Of a stretch of 64,000 nucleotides of DNA, positions 34,490-43,088 are shown in pieces. Source of the DNA: Clostridiales bacterium (GTDB taxonomy: Bacteria; Bacillota; Clostridia; Christensenellales; Aristaeellaceae). Position 1 is the first letter of the stretch. The number at the start of each line of letters is the position of its first letter. Location of the stretch: positions 1 through 64,000 of the forward strand of contig SFET01000007.1 of NCBI GenBank assembly GCA_004557125.1, given 5' to 3'. The position numbers and the translations under genes are program-made. Under the pieces are notes generated by a model that worked only from the letters and a program-made list of their open reading frames with translations, had not been told where the DNA came from and did no database searches.

Positions 34490-35019
34490 GGGGCGTTGCA
34501 GAGGAGGTCTGTGCCCGGCTGGATGCGATGGGCATCGACTATGAGATCGTGGAGCACCCGCCGGTGGAGACCATCGCGGACTGCGCGCCGGTGGAACAGC
34601 GGCTGCACGCGGTGGTGGCGAAGAATTACTTCCTGACCACGAAGAATCAGAAGCGCTTCTTTCTGTGCCTGGTGCGGCCCGACGCCCGCTTTCGCAGCGC
34701 GGACATTTCCAGACAGGCGGGTTCCTCCCGGCTGAGCTTCGCGACGGAGGAACAGATGGAGCGCCTGCTGCGGGTGCATCCGGGCGCGGTGAGTCCCATG
34801 GGGCTGCTGTTTGATGCGCAGCGGCAGGTGGAACTGCTGGTGGATGTGGGGCTGCGGGACATTGCGCGCCCGGCCTTCCATCCCTGCGACAATACCCGAA
34901 CCCTGGCGATGGAAGGTTCCGATTTCTTCGGGCGTTTCCTGAAGGCGCTGGACAGGGAGCCGAAGTGGGTGGAGATACACGATTTTCAGCCGGTTTGTGC
35001 GCTGGATCCGGGAAAATGA
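34486..35019 (+). CDS. YbaK/ProX-type aminoacyl-tRNA deacylase
   Basis: A 177-residue trans-editing protein of the YbaK/PrdX family. Features are the N-terminal MGIDYEIVEHPPV, the lysine in AVVAKNYFL, and the central HPGAVSPMGLLFD. Such proteins hydrolyse mischarged aminoacyl-tRNA, often Ala-tRNA-Pro. The GTG start overlaps the helicase-loader stop (GTGA), so it is co-transcribed with replication genes. The exact tRNA substrate is not visible. Confidence 0.8.
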   Translation: MRGVAEEVCARLDAMGIDYEIVEHPPVETIADCAPVEQRLHAVVAKNYFLTTKNQKRFFLCLVRPDARFRSADISRQAGSSRLSFATEEQMERLLRVHPGAVSPMGLLFDAQRQVELLVDVGLRDIARPAFHPCDNTRTLAMEGSDFFGRFLKALDREPKWVEIHDFQPVCALDPGK

Positions 35020-35040
35020 ATTTTCCCGGGCAAGGCGGCC

Positions 35041-35070
35041 TTGACAGCGGCGAAACGAATATGGTATCAT
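35041..35070 (+). promoter_or_regulatory. sigma-A promoter of the T-box transcript
   Basis: TTGACA (35041-35046), 18 bases, TATCAT (35065-35070). Confidence 0.8.
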
Positions 35071-35076
35071 AGATCT

Positions 35077-35325
35077 CAGAATTTCAAATTCGGGCGATGA
35101 GGGAGAGAAGTACCCTGCGCCGCGGGCATGCAGAGAGCCTCCGGTTGGTGCGAGGAGGTCGAGGCGCGCGGGGGAAGTACACTCCGGAGCCGGACGGGCG
35201 AAGTGGCAGTAGTCCGTTCCGCATGGCGCACGATACGCGCCTTCAAGGCTGCCTTCGGGCAGCGAATGGAAGTGGTACAGCGGCAACAACCGCCTTCCCG
35301 TGCGCGGGGAGGCGTTTTTATTTTT
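35077..35325 (+). promoter_or_regulatory. T-box leader, tyrosine specifier
   Basis: The leader contains a stem I with AGTA near 35111, GCAGAGAGCC and GGTTGGTGCGA, and a specifier loop with GAAG-TAC-ACTCCGGAGC, in which TAC (35178-35180) is a Tyr codon. The T-box stretch TGGAAGTGGTACAGCGG is at 35267-35283, and its TGGT bulge would pair with the ACCA end of uncharged tRNA. A terminator (arms from 35291 and to 35314, then T-run) follows. Uncharged tRNA-Tyr should allow read-through into the aminotransferase and tyrS. Confidence 0.88.
35291..35325 (+). terminator. regulated terminator of the T-box
   Basis: CGCCTTCCC pairs with GGGGAGGCG and is followed by TTTTTATTTTT. The 5' arm overlaps the antiterminator side of the T-box. 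Confidence 0.85.
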
Positions 35326-35353
35326 CATGGGAACTTTGAGAGGAGGAGAGCCG

Positions 35354-36538
35354 ATGCGCTTTTCTGAGGAGTACTATGCCGATCAAATGAAGGGGATCAA
35401 CGGCAGCGTGATCCGCGATATCTTCAAACTGCTGGGAGATCCGGGTATGATTTCCTTTGCGGGTGGAAATCCGTCCAACAACGCGCTGGAGCCGGAGGTG
35501 GTGCGCTGTCTCGTCTGCGAGGCCATCGACCGCTACGGCACGAACGCGCTGCAGTACGGCGGCACCGAGGGCCTGCCCGGGTTGCGCAAGGGCATTGCGG
35601 ACTATCTGAGCAGCACCGCGGGCGTGCGCTGCACGGCGGACAACATCCTGCCGGTGCAGGGCTCCTCCCAGGCCTTCGACCTGCTTCTGAAGGCGCTGAT
35701 CAATCCCGGCGACGTGATCCTGGTGGAGAGTCCCACCTTCCTGGGTGCGATTCAGGCCATGCGCATCTACAAGGCGCAGCTCGTGGCCATGCCCATGGAC
35801 GAGGGCGGCGTGATCATCGAAGAGGTGGAGAAGCTGGTGCAAAAGCACCATCCCAAGATGATGTACATCATCCCCACCTTCCAGAATCCCACCGGACGCA
35901 CGCTGCTGCTGGAGCGCAGGAAGGCGCTGGCGGAGATGGCGGCGAAGTACGGCTTCGTCATCGCTGAGGACGATCCCTACCGCGACCTGCGCTACACCGG
36001 CGAGGCGCTGCCCTCCATCTCCTCCTTCGATGAGGAGGGCTGGGTGGTGTACATGTCCAGCTTCTCCAAGTACATCGCGCCGGGCCTGCGCGTGGGCGCG
36101 GCGGCGGTTCCCCATGCGGGCCTCTTGCGCAAGATGGTCATCGGCAAGCAGTCCTCGGACGTGCACAGCCCGATCCTGACCCAGGCCATCGTGGAGCTGT
36201 ATCTGGAGAAGGGCCTGCTGCCGGGGCATCTCGATCGCATCTGCGGCGAGTACCGCGCCCAGATGGAGGCCATGCTGGAGGGCTTCGCCTGCTTCCCCGA
36301 GGGCACGAAGCACACCGTTCCCCAGGGCGGCTTGTTCGTGTGGGCGGAGCTTCCCGAGGGCATGAACGCCACCGACGCGCTGAACCGGGCGGTTGCGCAG
36401 AACGTGGCCTTCGTGCCGGGTACCCACTTCTATCCCGAGGGCGGCCATGAGAATACTCTGCGGCTGAACTTCTCCATGCAGACGCTGGAGCGCATCCGCG
36501 AGGGCATGGAGCGCCTGGGCAGGGCCATCAAGGGATAA
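35354..36538 (+). CDS. PLP-dependent aminotransferase (aromatic/2-aminoadipate type)
   Basis: A 394-residue fold-type I class I/II aminotransferase of the LysN/MocR-like group. The PLP lysine lies in SSFSKYIAPGLRVG, with NPTGR for substrate/cofactor binding before it. The ATG at 35354 has GGAGGAG upstream. Control by a Tyr T-box together with tyrS makes 4-hydroxyphenylpyruvate to tyrosine (last step of tyrosine synthesis) the best guess. Sequence alone would allow other aromatic or branched substrates. Confidence 0.85.
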   Translation: MRFSEEYYADQMKGINGSVIRDIFKLLGDPGMISFAGGNPSNNALEPEVVRCLVCEAIDRYGTNALQYGGTEGLPGLRKGIADYLSSTAGVRCTADNILPVQGSSQAFDLLLKALINPGDVILVESPTFLGAIQAMRIYKAQLVAMPMDEGGVIIEEVEKLVQKHHPKMMYIIPTFQNPTGRTLLLERRKALAEMAAKYGFVIAEDDPYRDLRYTGEALPSISSFDEEGWVVYMSSFSKYIAPGLRVGAAAVPHAGLLRKMVIGKQSSDVHSPILTQAIVELYLEKGLLPGHLDRICGEYRAQMEAMLEGFACFPEGTKHTVPQGGLFVWAELPEGMNATDALNRAVAQNVAFVPGTHFYPEGGHENTLRLNFSMQTLERIREGMERLGRAIKG

Positions 36539-36577
36539 TTCAACAAAAATCATTTGAAATATGGAGTGAACACAAAA

Positions 36578-37810
36578 ATGAACGCATTGGATCTTTTGAA
36601 GGAGCGCGGCTTCGTAAAACAGATTACCTTTGAGGACGACCTCTACAAGGCCTTCGACGAGGGCATGGTGCCCTTCTACATCGGCTTCGACCCCACGGCG
36701 GACTCGCTGCACATCGGCCACTACATTCCGATCATGGCCATGGCCCATTTGCAGAAGGCCGGTCACAAGCCCTATGCCCTGATGGGCGGCGGCACCGGCA
36801 TGATCGGCGATCCCTCGGGCAAGAGCGACCTGCGCAAGGTGCTCACCGTGGAGGACATCGACAACAACGTCGCCCACATCAAGGAGCAGATGTCCCACTT
36901 CCTGGACTTCGACGAGTCCAGGGAGAACTGCGCGGTGATCGTCAACAACGCCGACTGGCTGCGCAACCTCAACTACATCGACTTCCTGCGGGACGTGGGC
37001 GCACTGTTCTCCGTGAACCGCATGCTCACCGCCGAGTGCTACAAGCAGCGCCTGGAGCGGGGCCTTACGTTCCTGGAGTTCAACTACATGCTGATGCAGA
37101 GCTACGACTTCCTGGAGCTGAACCACCGCTACGGCGTGAAGCTCCAGTGCGGCGGCGACGATCAGTGGTCGAACATGCTCTCCGGCGCGGATCTGATCCG
37201 CCGCAAGGACCACGTGGACGCCTTTGCGCTCACCTTCCAGCTGCTTCTGACCCACGACGGCCGCAAGATGGGCAAGACCGAGAAGGGCGCGCTGTGGCTC
37301 GATCCCAACAAGTGCTCCCCCTACGACTTCTACCAGTACTGGCGCAACGTGGACGACGCGGACGTGGAGAAGTGCCTGGGACTTTTGACCTTCCTGCCCA
37401 TGGACGAGGTGCGCCGCCTGGGCGCGCTGGAGGGCAGCGCCATCAACGAGGCCAAGCGCGTGCTGGCCTTCGAGGTCACCAAGAACGTGCACGGCGAGGA
37501 GGAAGCCCGCAAGGCCCAGCAGGCCGCGGAGGCCCTGTTCGGCGGCGGCGCATTGGCCGGCTCCGTGCCCACCACCGAAGTTTCCGCCGAGGAGCTTCAA
37601 GCGGACGCCCGCCTGCTGGCCTGGGTGGCCAAGGTCGGTCTGTGCAAGTCCAACGGCGAGGCCCGCAAGACCATTCAGGGCGGCGGCCTGTACGTGGGCG
37701 AGGACAAGGTCACGGATGTGGACTTCGCCATCACGCCCGAGATGCTGGAGGGCGAGGGCCTGCTGGTGCGCAAGGGCAAGAAGAGCTACCACAGGTTCGT
37801 GAAGAAGTAA
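36578..37810 (+). CDS. tyrS: tyrosyl-tRNA synthetase
   Basis: A 410-residue class I synthetase. The HIGH motif is HIGH at 45-48, the KMSKS-type motif reads KMGKT, and a C-terminal S4 RNA-binding domain (about 340-410) has GLCKSNGEARKTIQGGGLYV. The start at 36578 is set by the GGAG in ATATGGAGTGAAC; an upstream TTG in frame is unlikely. It lies 39 bases behind the aminotransferase and shares its T-box, so both respond to tyrosine starvation. Confidence 0.95.
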   Translation: MNALDLLKERGFVKQITFEDDLYKAFDEGMVPFYIGFDPTADSLHIGHYIPIMAMAHLQKAGHKPYALMGGGTGMIGDPSGKSDLRKVLTVEDIDNNVAHIKEQMSHFLDFDESRENCAVIVNNADWLRNLNYIDFLRDVGALFSVNRMLTAECYKQRLERGLTFLEFNYMLMQSYDFLELNHRYGVKLQCGGDDQWSNMLSGADLIRRKDHVDAFALTFQLLLTHDGRKMGKTEKGALWLDPNKCSPYDFYQYWRNVDDADVEKCLGLLTFLPMDEVRRLGALEGSAINEAKRVLAFEVTKNVHGEEEARKAQQAAEALFGGGALAGSVPTTEVSAEELQADARLLAWVAKVGLCKSNGEARKTIQGGGLYVGEDKVTDVDFAITPEMLEGEGLLVRKGKKSYHRFVKK

Positions 37811-37819
37811 ATATGGATG

Positions 37820-37845
37820 GACCGGGGCTTCGGCTCCGGTCTTTT
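37820..37845 (+). terminator. terminator after tyrS
   Basis: GACCGG pairs with CCGGTC around a GC-TTCG-GC core and is followed by TTTT. Confidence 0.75.
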
Positions 37846-37892
37846 CATGCCCGATTTGAGGGGGAAAATCGTGGGATTCCGGCGAAAGCGGC

Positions 37893-37916
37893 AACATTTT
37901 CCGGAGAAAAAACGTC
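37893..37916 (+). promoter_or_regulatory. candidate ECF-sigma promoter of the WG-repeat genes
   Basis: AAC (37893-37895), 17 bases, CGTC (37913-37916), with TTTTCCG directly after AACA. The same AAC-N17-CGTC pattern occurs before the ECF operon and the motor operon at 59714-59812. It lies 40 bases before the start codon. Confidence 0.5.
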
Positions 37917-37955
37917 CCATAAATATAGGAAGAATGTACCGAAGGAGGGAAAACC

Positions 37956-39908
37956 ATGTTCCGAAGGTGGATCTGCATACTGTTGACCGCGCTGCTGATG
38001 ATGCCCCCGGCCTCGGCGGAACCCGCGTGGAGCACGGCGTGGGACCAGCTGGTGGAGCTGAAGGGCGAGGAAGCGCGCTATCTCGCCCAGCGGGGAAATC
38101 TGTGGTCGCTGGTGGACGGAGAGGGTCGCATTCTGAAGGAGGACTTCATCGCCTACTTCCCGGGCAGATTTGAAAACGGCGTCTCGTGGGCGCTTGGCGC
38201 AAACGAACTGTACGGCTACCTTCTGGATACGGGGGAGTGGCTCGTGAAGCCGTGCTTTGGCAATGCGTGGAGCTTTCAGAATGGCATTGCGCGCGTGAGC
38301 CTGAACGGCAAGTACGGCTATCTGCTGGACACGGGGGAATATCTGGTGGAGCCCTGCTTCGATGATGCAGAGTGGCAATTCTCCAATGGTGTGGCCCTCG
38401 TGCTCCTGGACGGAAAGTACGGCTACCTGCTGGACACGGGGGAGTACCTCGTGGAGCCCTGCTTTGACGAAGCGTGGGGCTTTGAAAACGGCGTTGCGCG
38501 CGTGTGCCTGGATGGGAAGTGGGGCTATCTGCTGGACACGGGGGACTACCTCGTGGAGCCGCGCTTCGACGATGTCGGTGCGTTTTTCGGCGGCTTTGCG
38601 GCGGTGTGCCTGGACGGCAAGTGGGGCTACATCGACGAACAGGGTGCGTTGCGGATTGAACCCCGCTTCGAAAGCTGCGGCCACTTTTACAGCGGTAGCG
38701 CCGAGGTGGAGCTGGACGGCCTGTGCGGGCTGATCGATGAGAACGGTGCATACCTGATCGAGCCGAAGTACTATGGCATCAACAGCTTTGAGGGGAACTA
38801 CGCCACCGTGGCGCGTCAGGGCGCATATGTGGAGGACGACGGCAGCATGGGCGATTATTACGAATACATCTGGGGCGTGATCGATCGCACGGGCGCGCTG
38901 GTGCTCCCCATGGAGTACGATTCCATCGAGATCGATGTGGACGATTCCGTGGCCGTCGCCACGCTGGGCGGCGAGACGCACTACTTCCACCTGAGCGGCA
39001 GCACCGCGGAGGAGGTGGCGCAGCTGGGCTCGTCCTTCGATCTTTCGGACTACTATCCCAACGAGGGGAGCAAGGTGGCGGTTCTGGACGAGGCGGCGAA
39101 CGTCCAGTGGTACGCGGACGCGACATTGCCCCGGCTGGACGGCGCGACGGCGCTGTTTCCGGTGTACTCTGCCATCGTGCAGGCGACCTATCCGCAGGAT
39201 GTGCGCTACGGCGAAGAGGAGGAGGATCCGCTGGTGACCTGCACCAAGACCAACCGGGCCTACGAGCGGCTGATCGAGGGCGCTGCGGACGTGATCTTCT
39301 GCGCGGGGCCGTCGGAAGAGCAGCTGTGGGCTGCAGCGGCCGCGGGCGTGGAGCTGGAGCTGACCCCCTTCGGCGCGGAGGCCTTCGTGTTCACCGTGAA
39401 CGCGGACAACCCGCTGGAGGACATCACTACGCAGCAGCTTCAGGGCGTGTACAGCGGCGCGATCACAGACTGGAGCGCGCTGGGCGTGGACGGCCTGGGC
39501 GGGATCGTGGCCTACCAGCGCCCGAAGAACAGCGGCAGCCAGACCGCGCTGGAAAAGCTGATGGGCGATGTGGAGCTGATGACGCCGCCCCAGCAGCTCG
39601 TGACGGATGGAATGATGGACATTCTGGAGAACATCGAGTACCGCAACCTGCCCAACGCCATCGGATACAGCTTCCGCTTCTACTGCACCGAGATGGTGGG
39701 CAGCGGGGTCAGGCTTCTGTCCATTGATGGCGTGGAGCCCACGGTGGAGAACATCCGCAGCGGGGCCTATCCCCACGTGACCACCCTCTATGCCGTGACC
39801 CGCAAGGGCGAGGACAATCCCAACGTGCAGATTCTTCTGGACTGGCTGGTCTCCGATCAGGGACAAAAGCTGGTGGAGGCGAGCGGCTATGTGGGAAATG
39901 CCGACTGA
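37956..39908 (+). CDS. secreted WG-repeat protein fused to a PstS-like phosphate-binding domain
   Basis: A 650-residue exported protein. The signal peptide is about 1-21 (ending ASA). From about 45 to 330 there are seven or eight WG-type repeats of about 37 residues, each with YGYLLDTGEYLVEP-like text. From about 390 to 650 follows a periplasmic-binding-like domain resembling PstS, with LEDITTQQLQGVYSGAITDW, a PKNSGSQTALEKL anion-loop-like stretch and a C-terminal LLDWLVSDQGQKLV helix. I do not know this fusion. It could bind a ligand at the cell surface and display it on a repeat scaffold. GGAGG precedes the ATG. Confidence 0.8.
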   Translation: MFRRWICILLTALLMMPPASAEPAWSTAWDQLVELKGEEARYLAQRGNLWSLVDGEGRILKEDFIAYFPGRFENGVSWALGANELYGYLLDTGEWLVKPCFGNAWSFQNGIARVSLNGKYGYLLDTGEYLVEPCFDDAEWQFSNGVALVLLDGKYGYLLDTGEYLVEPCFDEAWGFENGVARVCLDGKWGYLLDTGDYLVEPRFDDVGAFFGGFAAVCLDGKWGYIDEQGALRIEPRFESCGHFYSGSAEVELDGLCGLIDENGAYLIEPKYYGINSFEGNYATVARQGAYVEDDGSMGDYYEYIWGVIDRTGALVLPMEYDSIEIDVDDSVAVATLGGETHYFHLSGSTAEEVAQLGSSFDLSDYYPNEGSKVAVLDEAANVQWYADATLPRLDGATALFPVYSAIVQATYPQDVRYGEEEEDPLVTCTKTNRAYERLIEGAADVIFCAGPSEEQLWAAAAAGVELELTPFGAEAFVFTVNADNPLEDITTQQLQGVYSGAITDWSALGVDGLGGIVAYQRPKNSGSQTALEKLMGDVELMTPPQQLVTDGMMDILENIEYRNLPNAIGYSFRFYCTEMVGSGVRLLSIDGVEPTVENIRSGAYPHVTTLYAVTRKGEDNPNVQILLDWLVSDQGQKLVEASGYVGNAD

Positions 39909-39920
39909 GGAGGTGTGCAT

Positions 39921-41429
39921 ATGAGAAGGATGCTGTGCGCGGCGCTGGCCGTGCTGCTGCTCATGTCTGTGGCCTCGGCGGCGGTGAAGCCCGACTGGTG
40001 CGCGGACTATGCGCGCGTGTTTCCGCTGGACTGCGAACCGAAGCGCTATCTGGTGAAGGCGGAGGGCGACGAATGCTGGACGCTGCTGGATGCGGACGGC
40101 GGCGTGCTTCTGGAGCGCTATGTGATGGACTTCGATCCGGACTTCCGTGAGGGATTATCGATTATGTTCGATCCGGAGGACATATCGCTGTCCGGCTTTA
40201 TGAACACCGCCGGCGAGCTGGTCACCGGCTTTGACTTCCACAACGGCGGCTGGTATTGCGATCATCTGTTTTCCGAGGGCCTGTGCTGCGTGCAGTTTGC
40301 GAGCACGGGAAAATACGGCTGCATCAATGCCGACGGCGAGGTGGTGCTTGCGCCGGAGTACAAATTTCTGGGCAGCTTTTCCGAGGGCCTGGTGCTCTAC
40401 CTGTCGGAGGAGGGGGACTACGGCTACCTCAACGCCGCCGGGGAGGAGGTCGTTCCCGCGCAGTTTCCCTATGCGGGGGACTTCCACGAGGGCCGCGCAT
40501 GGGTGCGGACGGAGGATCACCTCTACGGCTACATCGACATGGACGGCGAGCTGGTGGTTCCGGCGCAGTACACCGATGCGGGGGACTTCTGCGAGGGGCT
40601 TGCCCACGTGGAGATCGCCGACGGCCACGAGGGCTACATCCGCACCGACGGCAGCTTCGCCATCGAGCCGGTGTACCTGACGGCCTGGGATTTTGAGAAC
40701 GGCTATGCCATGGTCGCGCAGGGCAGCGCCAGCGCAAAGGAGCAGGAGCAGGGCTGCTTCGGGGACGAGGGCGTGCGCTACGGCCTCATCGATGTGGATG
40801 GAAGGGAGATTCTGCCGTGCATATACAATGGTGTGGAGAATCAGCGGGGCGTGAACCTCGCTCCGGAGCAGATTGTGGTGACGGCGTGGCTGGACCATGC
40901 GATGCATTTCTTCCGCTTCGAGGATGGCAGGGCCGTGGAGATCGCCGGTCTGGAGACGGCGGCGGAAATCGAATACACAGAAGGAATCGATCTGGGGCCG
41001 GGGGAGGGCGAAAGGAATGCGCTGGTGTTCGTGGTCGCGGAGGAGAATCCCATCGATGGCCTGACGATGGCGCAGCTCAAGGACATCTATTCCGGCGAAA
41101 TCACCGACTGGGCCGCGCTGGGTGCGCCGGACTTGGGCAGGATCACCGCGTTTCAGGCGATCACGCGCAGCGTGGAGCAGCAGGCGTTCGAGGCCTTCAT
41201 GGACGATGTATGGCCGATGCAGCCGCCGCAGGAGTACCTGGAAAACGAATACGGCGACTACATTTCCAACTGCCGCTTCTGCGCGCTGCCCGGGGCCATC
41301 GGCTTCACCCTGAAGTCCGCCTGGGACGCCCAGAGCCACGACGGCATGAAGTTCGTGTCCATCGACGGCGTTGCGCCCACGGTGGAGAACATCCGCAGCG
41401 GGGCCTACGCCTGCGTCGTCGTGCCGTGA
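39921..41429 (+). CDS. second secreted WG-repeat protein with a shortened PstS-like domain
   Basis: A 502-residue paralogue of the upstream gene with a signal peptide (MRRMLCAAL... ending ASA) and about six WG-type repeats, more diverged than in its neighbour (FSEGL, YGYLNAAGEEVVPAQ, YGYIDMDGELVVPAQ). The C-terminal part keeps one lobe of the PstS-like domain (NPIDGLTMAQLKDIYSGEITDW to VENIRSGAY) but lacks the other lobe and the last helix. It may no longer bind ligand. The ATG at 39921 has AGGAGG seven bases before it, 12 bases after the first gene. Confidence 0.78.
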   Translation: MRRMLCAALAVLLLMSVASAAVKPDWCADYARVFPLDCEPKRYLVKAEGDECWTLLDADGGVLLERYVMDFDPDFREGLSIMFDPEDISLSGFMNTAGELVTGFDFHNGGWYCDHLFSEGLCCVQFASTGKYGCINADGEVVLAPEYKFLGSFSEGLVLYLSEEGDYGYLNAAGEEVVPAQFPYAGDFHEGRAWVRTEDHLYGYIDMDGELVVPAQYTDAGDFCEGLAHVEIADGHEGYIRTDGSFAIEPVYLTAWDFENGYAMVAQGSASAKEQEQGCFGDEGVRYGLIDVDGREILPCIYNGVENQRGVNLAPEQIVVTAWLDHAMHFFRFEDGRAVEIAGLETAAEIEYTEGIDLGPGEGERNALVFVVAEENPIDGLTMAQLKDIYSGEITDWAALGAPDLGRITAFQAITRSVEQQAFEAFMDDVWPMQPPQEYLENEYGDYISNCRFCALPGAIGFTLKSAWDAQSHDGMKFVSIDGVAPTVENIRSGAYACVVVP

Positions 41430-41448
41430 GGATTTGCGATCTGTTATC

Positions 41449-41484
41449 CCGCGTATGCTTGCGCATGCGCGGATTTTATTTTAT
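41449..41484 (+). terminator. terminator of the WG-repeat pair
   Basis: CCGCGTATGC pairs with GCATGCGCGG (one G-U) around TTGC and is followed by ATTTTATTTT. Confidence 0.8.
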
Positions 41485-41487
41485 AAT
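41459..41487 (+). promoter_or_regulatory. sigma-A promoter overlapping the terminator
   Basis: TTGCGC (41459-41464), 17 bases, TATAAT (41482-41487). The -35 lies in the terminator loop and 3' arm, so the next operon starts where the previous one ends. A further hairpin (GTCGCTC/GAGCGAC) at 41521-41544 is in the leader. Confidence 0.7.
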
Positions 41488-41577
41488 AATAAAGATTAGG
41501 CAAGCCGAAGGCTTGGCCGGGTCGCTCACGCCTGCGGGAGCGACAATCATGAGATTCTATCGAGGTGGTGCAACGGC

Positions 41578-42222
41578 ATGGCGCTCAGGCCCTACAAGAC
41601 GCTGATCAAGCGCGCGGACGACAGCTTCATCATCAACAAGTCCCGCTTCATCGGCTACGGCTGTCCCTGCGAGACCGAGGAGGAGGCGCTTAATTTCCTT
41701 CAGGAGATTCGCACGAAGCACAAGGACGCGACCCACAACTGCTACGCCTACATCATCGGCACGAACATGGGCGTGATGCGCTACAGCGACGACGGCGAAC
41801 CCGGCGGCACGGCGGGCATGCCCATCATCGAGGTGATGAAGGCCCGGGGCGTGACGAACTGCGCCGTGGTGGTCACGCGCTACTTCGGCGGGGTGCTGCT
41901 GGGCGCGGGCGGACTGGTGCGCGCCTACTCCCAGGGTGCGGCGGCGGCGCTCAACGCCTGCGGCGTGGGCGTGATGCACCCCACGGCCCGCTACCTCATG
42001 GAGATTCCCTACCCCATGCTCAACCGCATGGACCACTTTCTGAAGGGCGAAAGCGTGATCGTGGAGGACAAGGACTACACGGACAAAATCAGCTACACGC
42101 TGATCGTGCGCTGCGCCGACGAGGAGGGCTTCCTCGCGCGCATCACCGACATGAGCGAGGGCCGCGTGGAGCCGCTGCGGGTGGAGGAAATGTACCTGCC
42201 GTGGCCGGAGGAGGGCGCATGA
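41578..42222 (+). CDS. YigZ/IMPACT family protein
   Basis: A 214-residue UPF0029 protein. The N-terminal IMPACT-like domain includes KSRFIGYGCPCETEEEALNFL and the family block GEPGGTAGMPIIEVMKARGVTN, then YFGGVLLGAGGLVRAYSQGA. A short C-terminal DUF1949-like domain follows. The biochemical role is poorly known (linked to translation in eukaryotic relatives). It is the first gene of a five-gene coupled operon. Confidence 0.88.
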   Translation: MALRPYKTLIKRADDSFIINKSRFIGYGCPCETEEEALNFLQEIRTKHKDATHNCYAYIIGTNMGVMRYSDDGEPGGTAGMPIIEVMKARGVTNCAVVVTRYFGGVLLGAGGLVRAYSQGAAAALNACGVGVMHPTARYLMEIPYPMLNRMDHFLKGESVIVEDKDYTDKISYTLIVRCADEEGFLARITDMSEGRVEPLRVEEMYLPWPEEGA

Positions 42223-43088
42223 TCCGCCACGAGGTGCCCGCGTCCCTGCGGGAGGAGAACCTGCAGCGCTACATCAAGCGCGCATGGCCGCTGCTGCCGG
42301 GGCACGTGCTGCGGGAGCTGATGAAGAAGCGGGACGTGCGCGTAAACGGCGTGAAGTGCGGCAAGGACGATACCGTTCACGGCGGCGATGTGCTGGAGAT
42401 TTACGCCGACAGCCGTCCCTTTGAAATTCCCGCCGAGGTGATCTACGACGATGGTCACTTATTGGCGGCGGTGAAGCCCCAGGGCCTGCCCTCGCTGCCC
42501 GATGCGGACGGCGTGGGTGCGGACACCATGGAGGCGCGCATGCGGCGCGTTCACCCGGAGGCGAGGCTGTGCCACCGCCTGGACGCGGCCACCGGCGGCG
42601 TGCTGCTGGCGGCGCTGGACGAGACCACCTACGAACAGGCCTTCGCGGCTTTCCGGGAGCACGGCATCCGCAAGACCTACCGGGCGCTGCTGTGCGCGCG
42701 GCCGCCGAGGGATGAGATGACGCTGAAGGCGTACCTGACCAAGGATGCAAGGCGCGCCACGGTGCGCGTGACGGATCGTCCTGCGACGGGCGCGCGGGAG
42801 ATCGTGACCCGGCTGTATCTGCGGGGCGCGGTGGGCGACTGCTGGGACGTGGAGCTGGAGCCGGTCACTGGGCGGACGCATCAGCTGCGCGCCCACATGG
42901 CCCACATCGGCTGTCCCATCCTGGGCGACGACAAGTACGGCGACCGCGAGGTCAACCGCAGGCTGGGATTCATGAACCGGCTCTGCCTGTGGTGCGAGCG
43001 AATGGAAATACCTGTGGACAGCCCGCTGAAGGCGCACGTCGGCTGCGTCTTTCAGGCGGACTGCCCGGACTGGATGGAGAAGAAATGA
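42219..43088 (+). CDS. RluA-family pseudouridine synthase
   Basis: A 289-residue rRNA/tRNA pseudouridine synthase. The N-terminal S4-like domain (about 15-62, LLPGHVLRELMKKRDVRVNG) is followed by the catalytic domain with D122 in CHRLDAATGG and a late GRTHQLRAHMAHIG. The start ATG overlaps the yigZ stop (ATGA). The target uridine cannot be told from the sequence. Confidence 0.88.
   Translation: MIRHEVPASLREENLQRYIKRAWPLLPGHVLRELMKKRDVRVNGVKCGKDDTVHGGDVLEIYADSRPFEIPAEVIYDDGHLLAAVKPQGLPSLPDADGVGADTMEARMRRVHPEARLCHRLDAATGGVLLAALDETTYEQAFAAFREHGIRKTYRALLCARPPRDEMTLKAYLTKDARRATVRVTDRPATGAREIVTRLYLRGAVGDCWDVELEPVTGRTHQLRAHMAHIGCPILGDDKYGDREVNRRLGFMNRLCLWCERMEIPVDSPLKAHVGCVFQADCPDWMEKK

Noticed and set aside
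35318..38035. 905-codon minus-strand frame opposite the aminotransferase and tyrS
   Set aside because: A shadow of GC-rich coding sequence; the plus strand holds clear enzymes with motifs and control elements.
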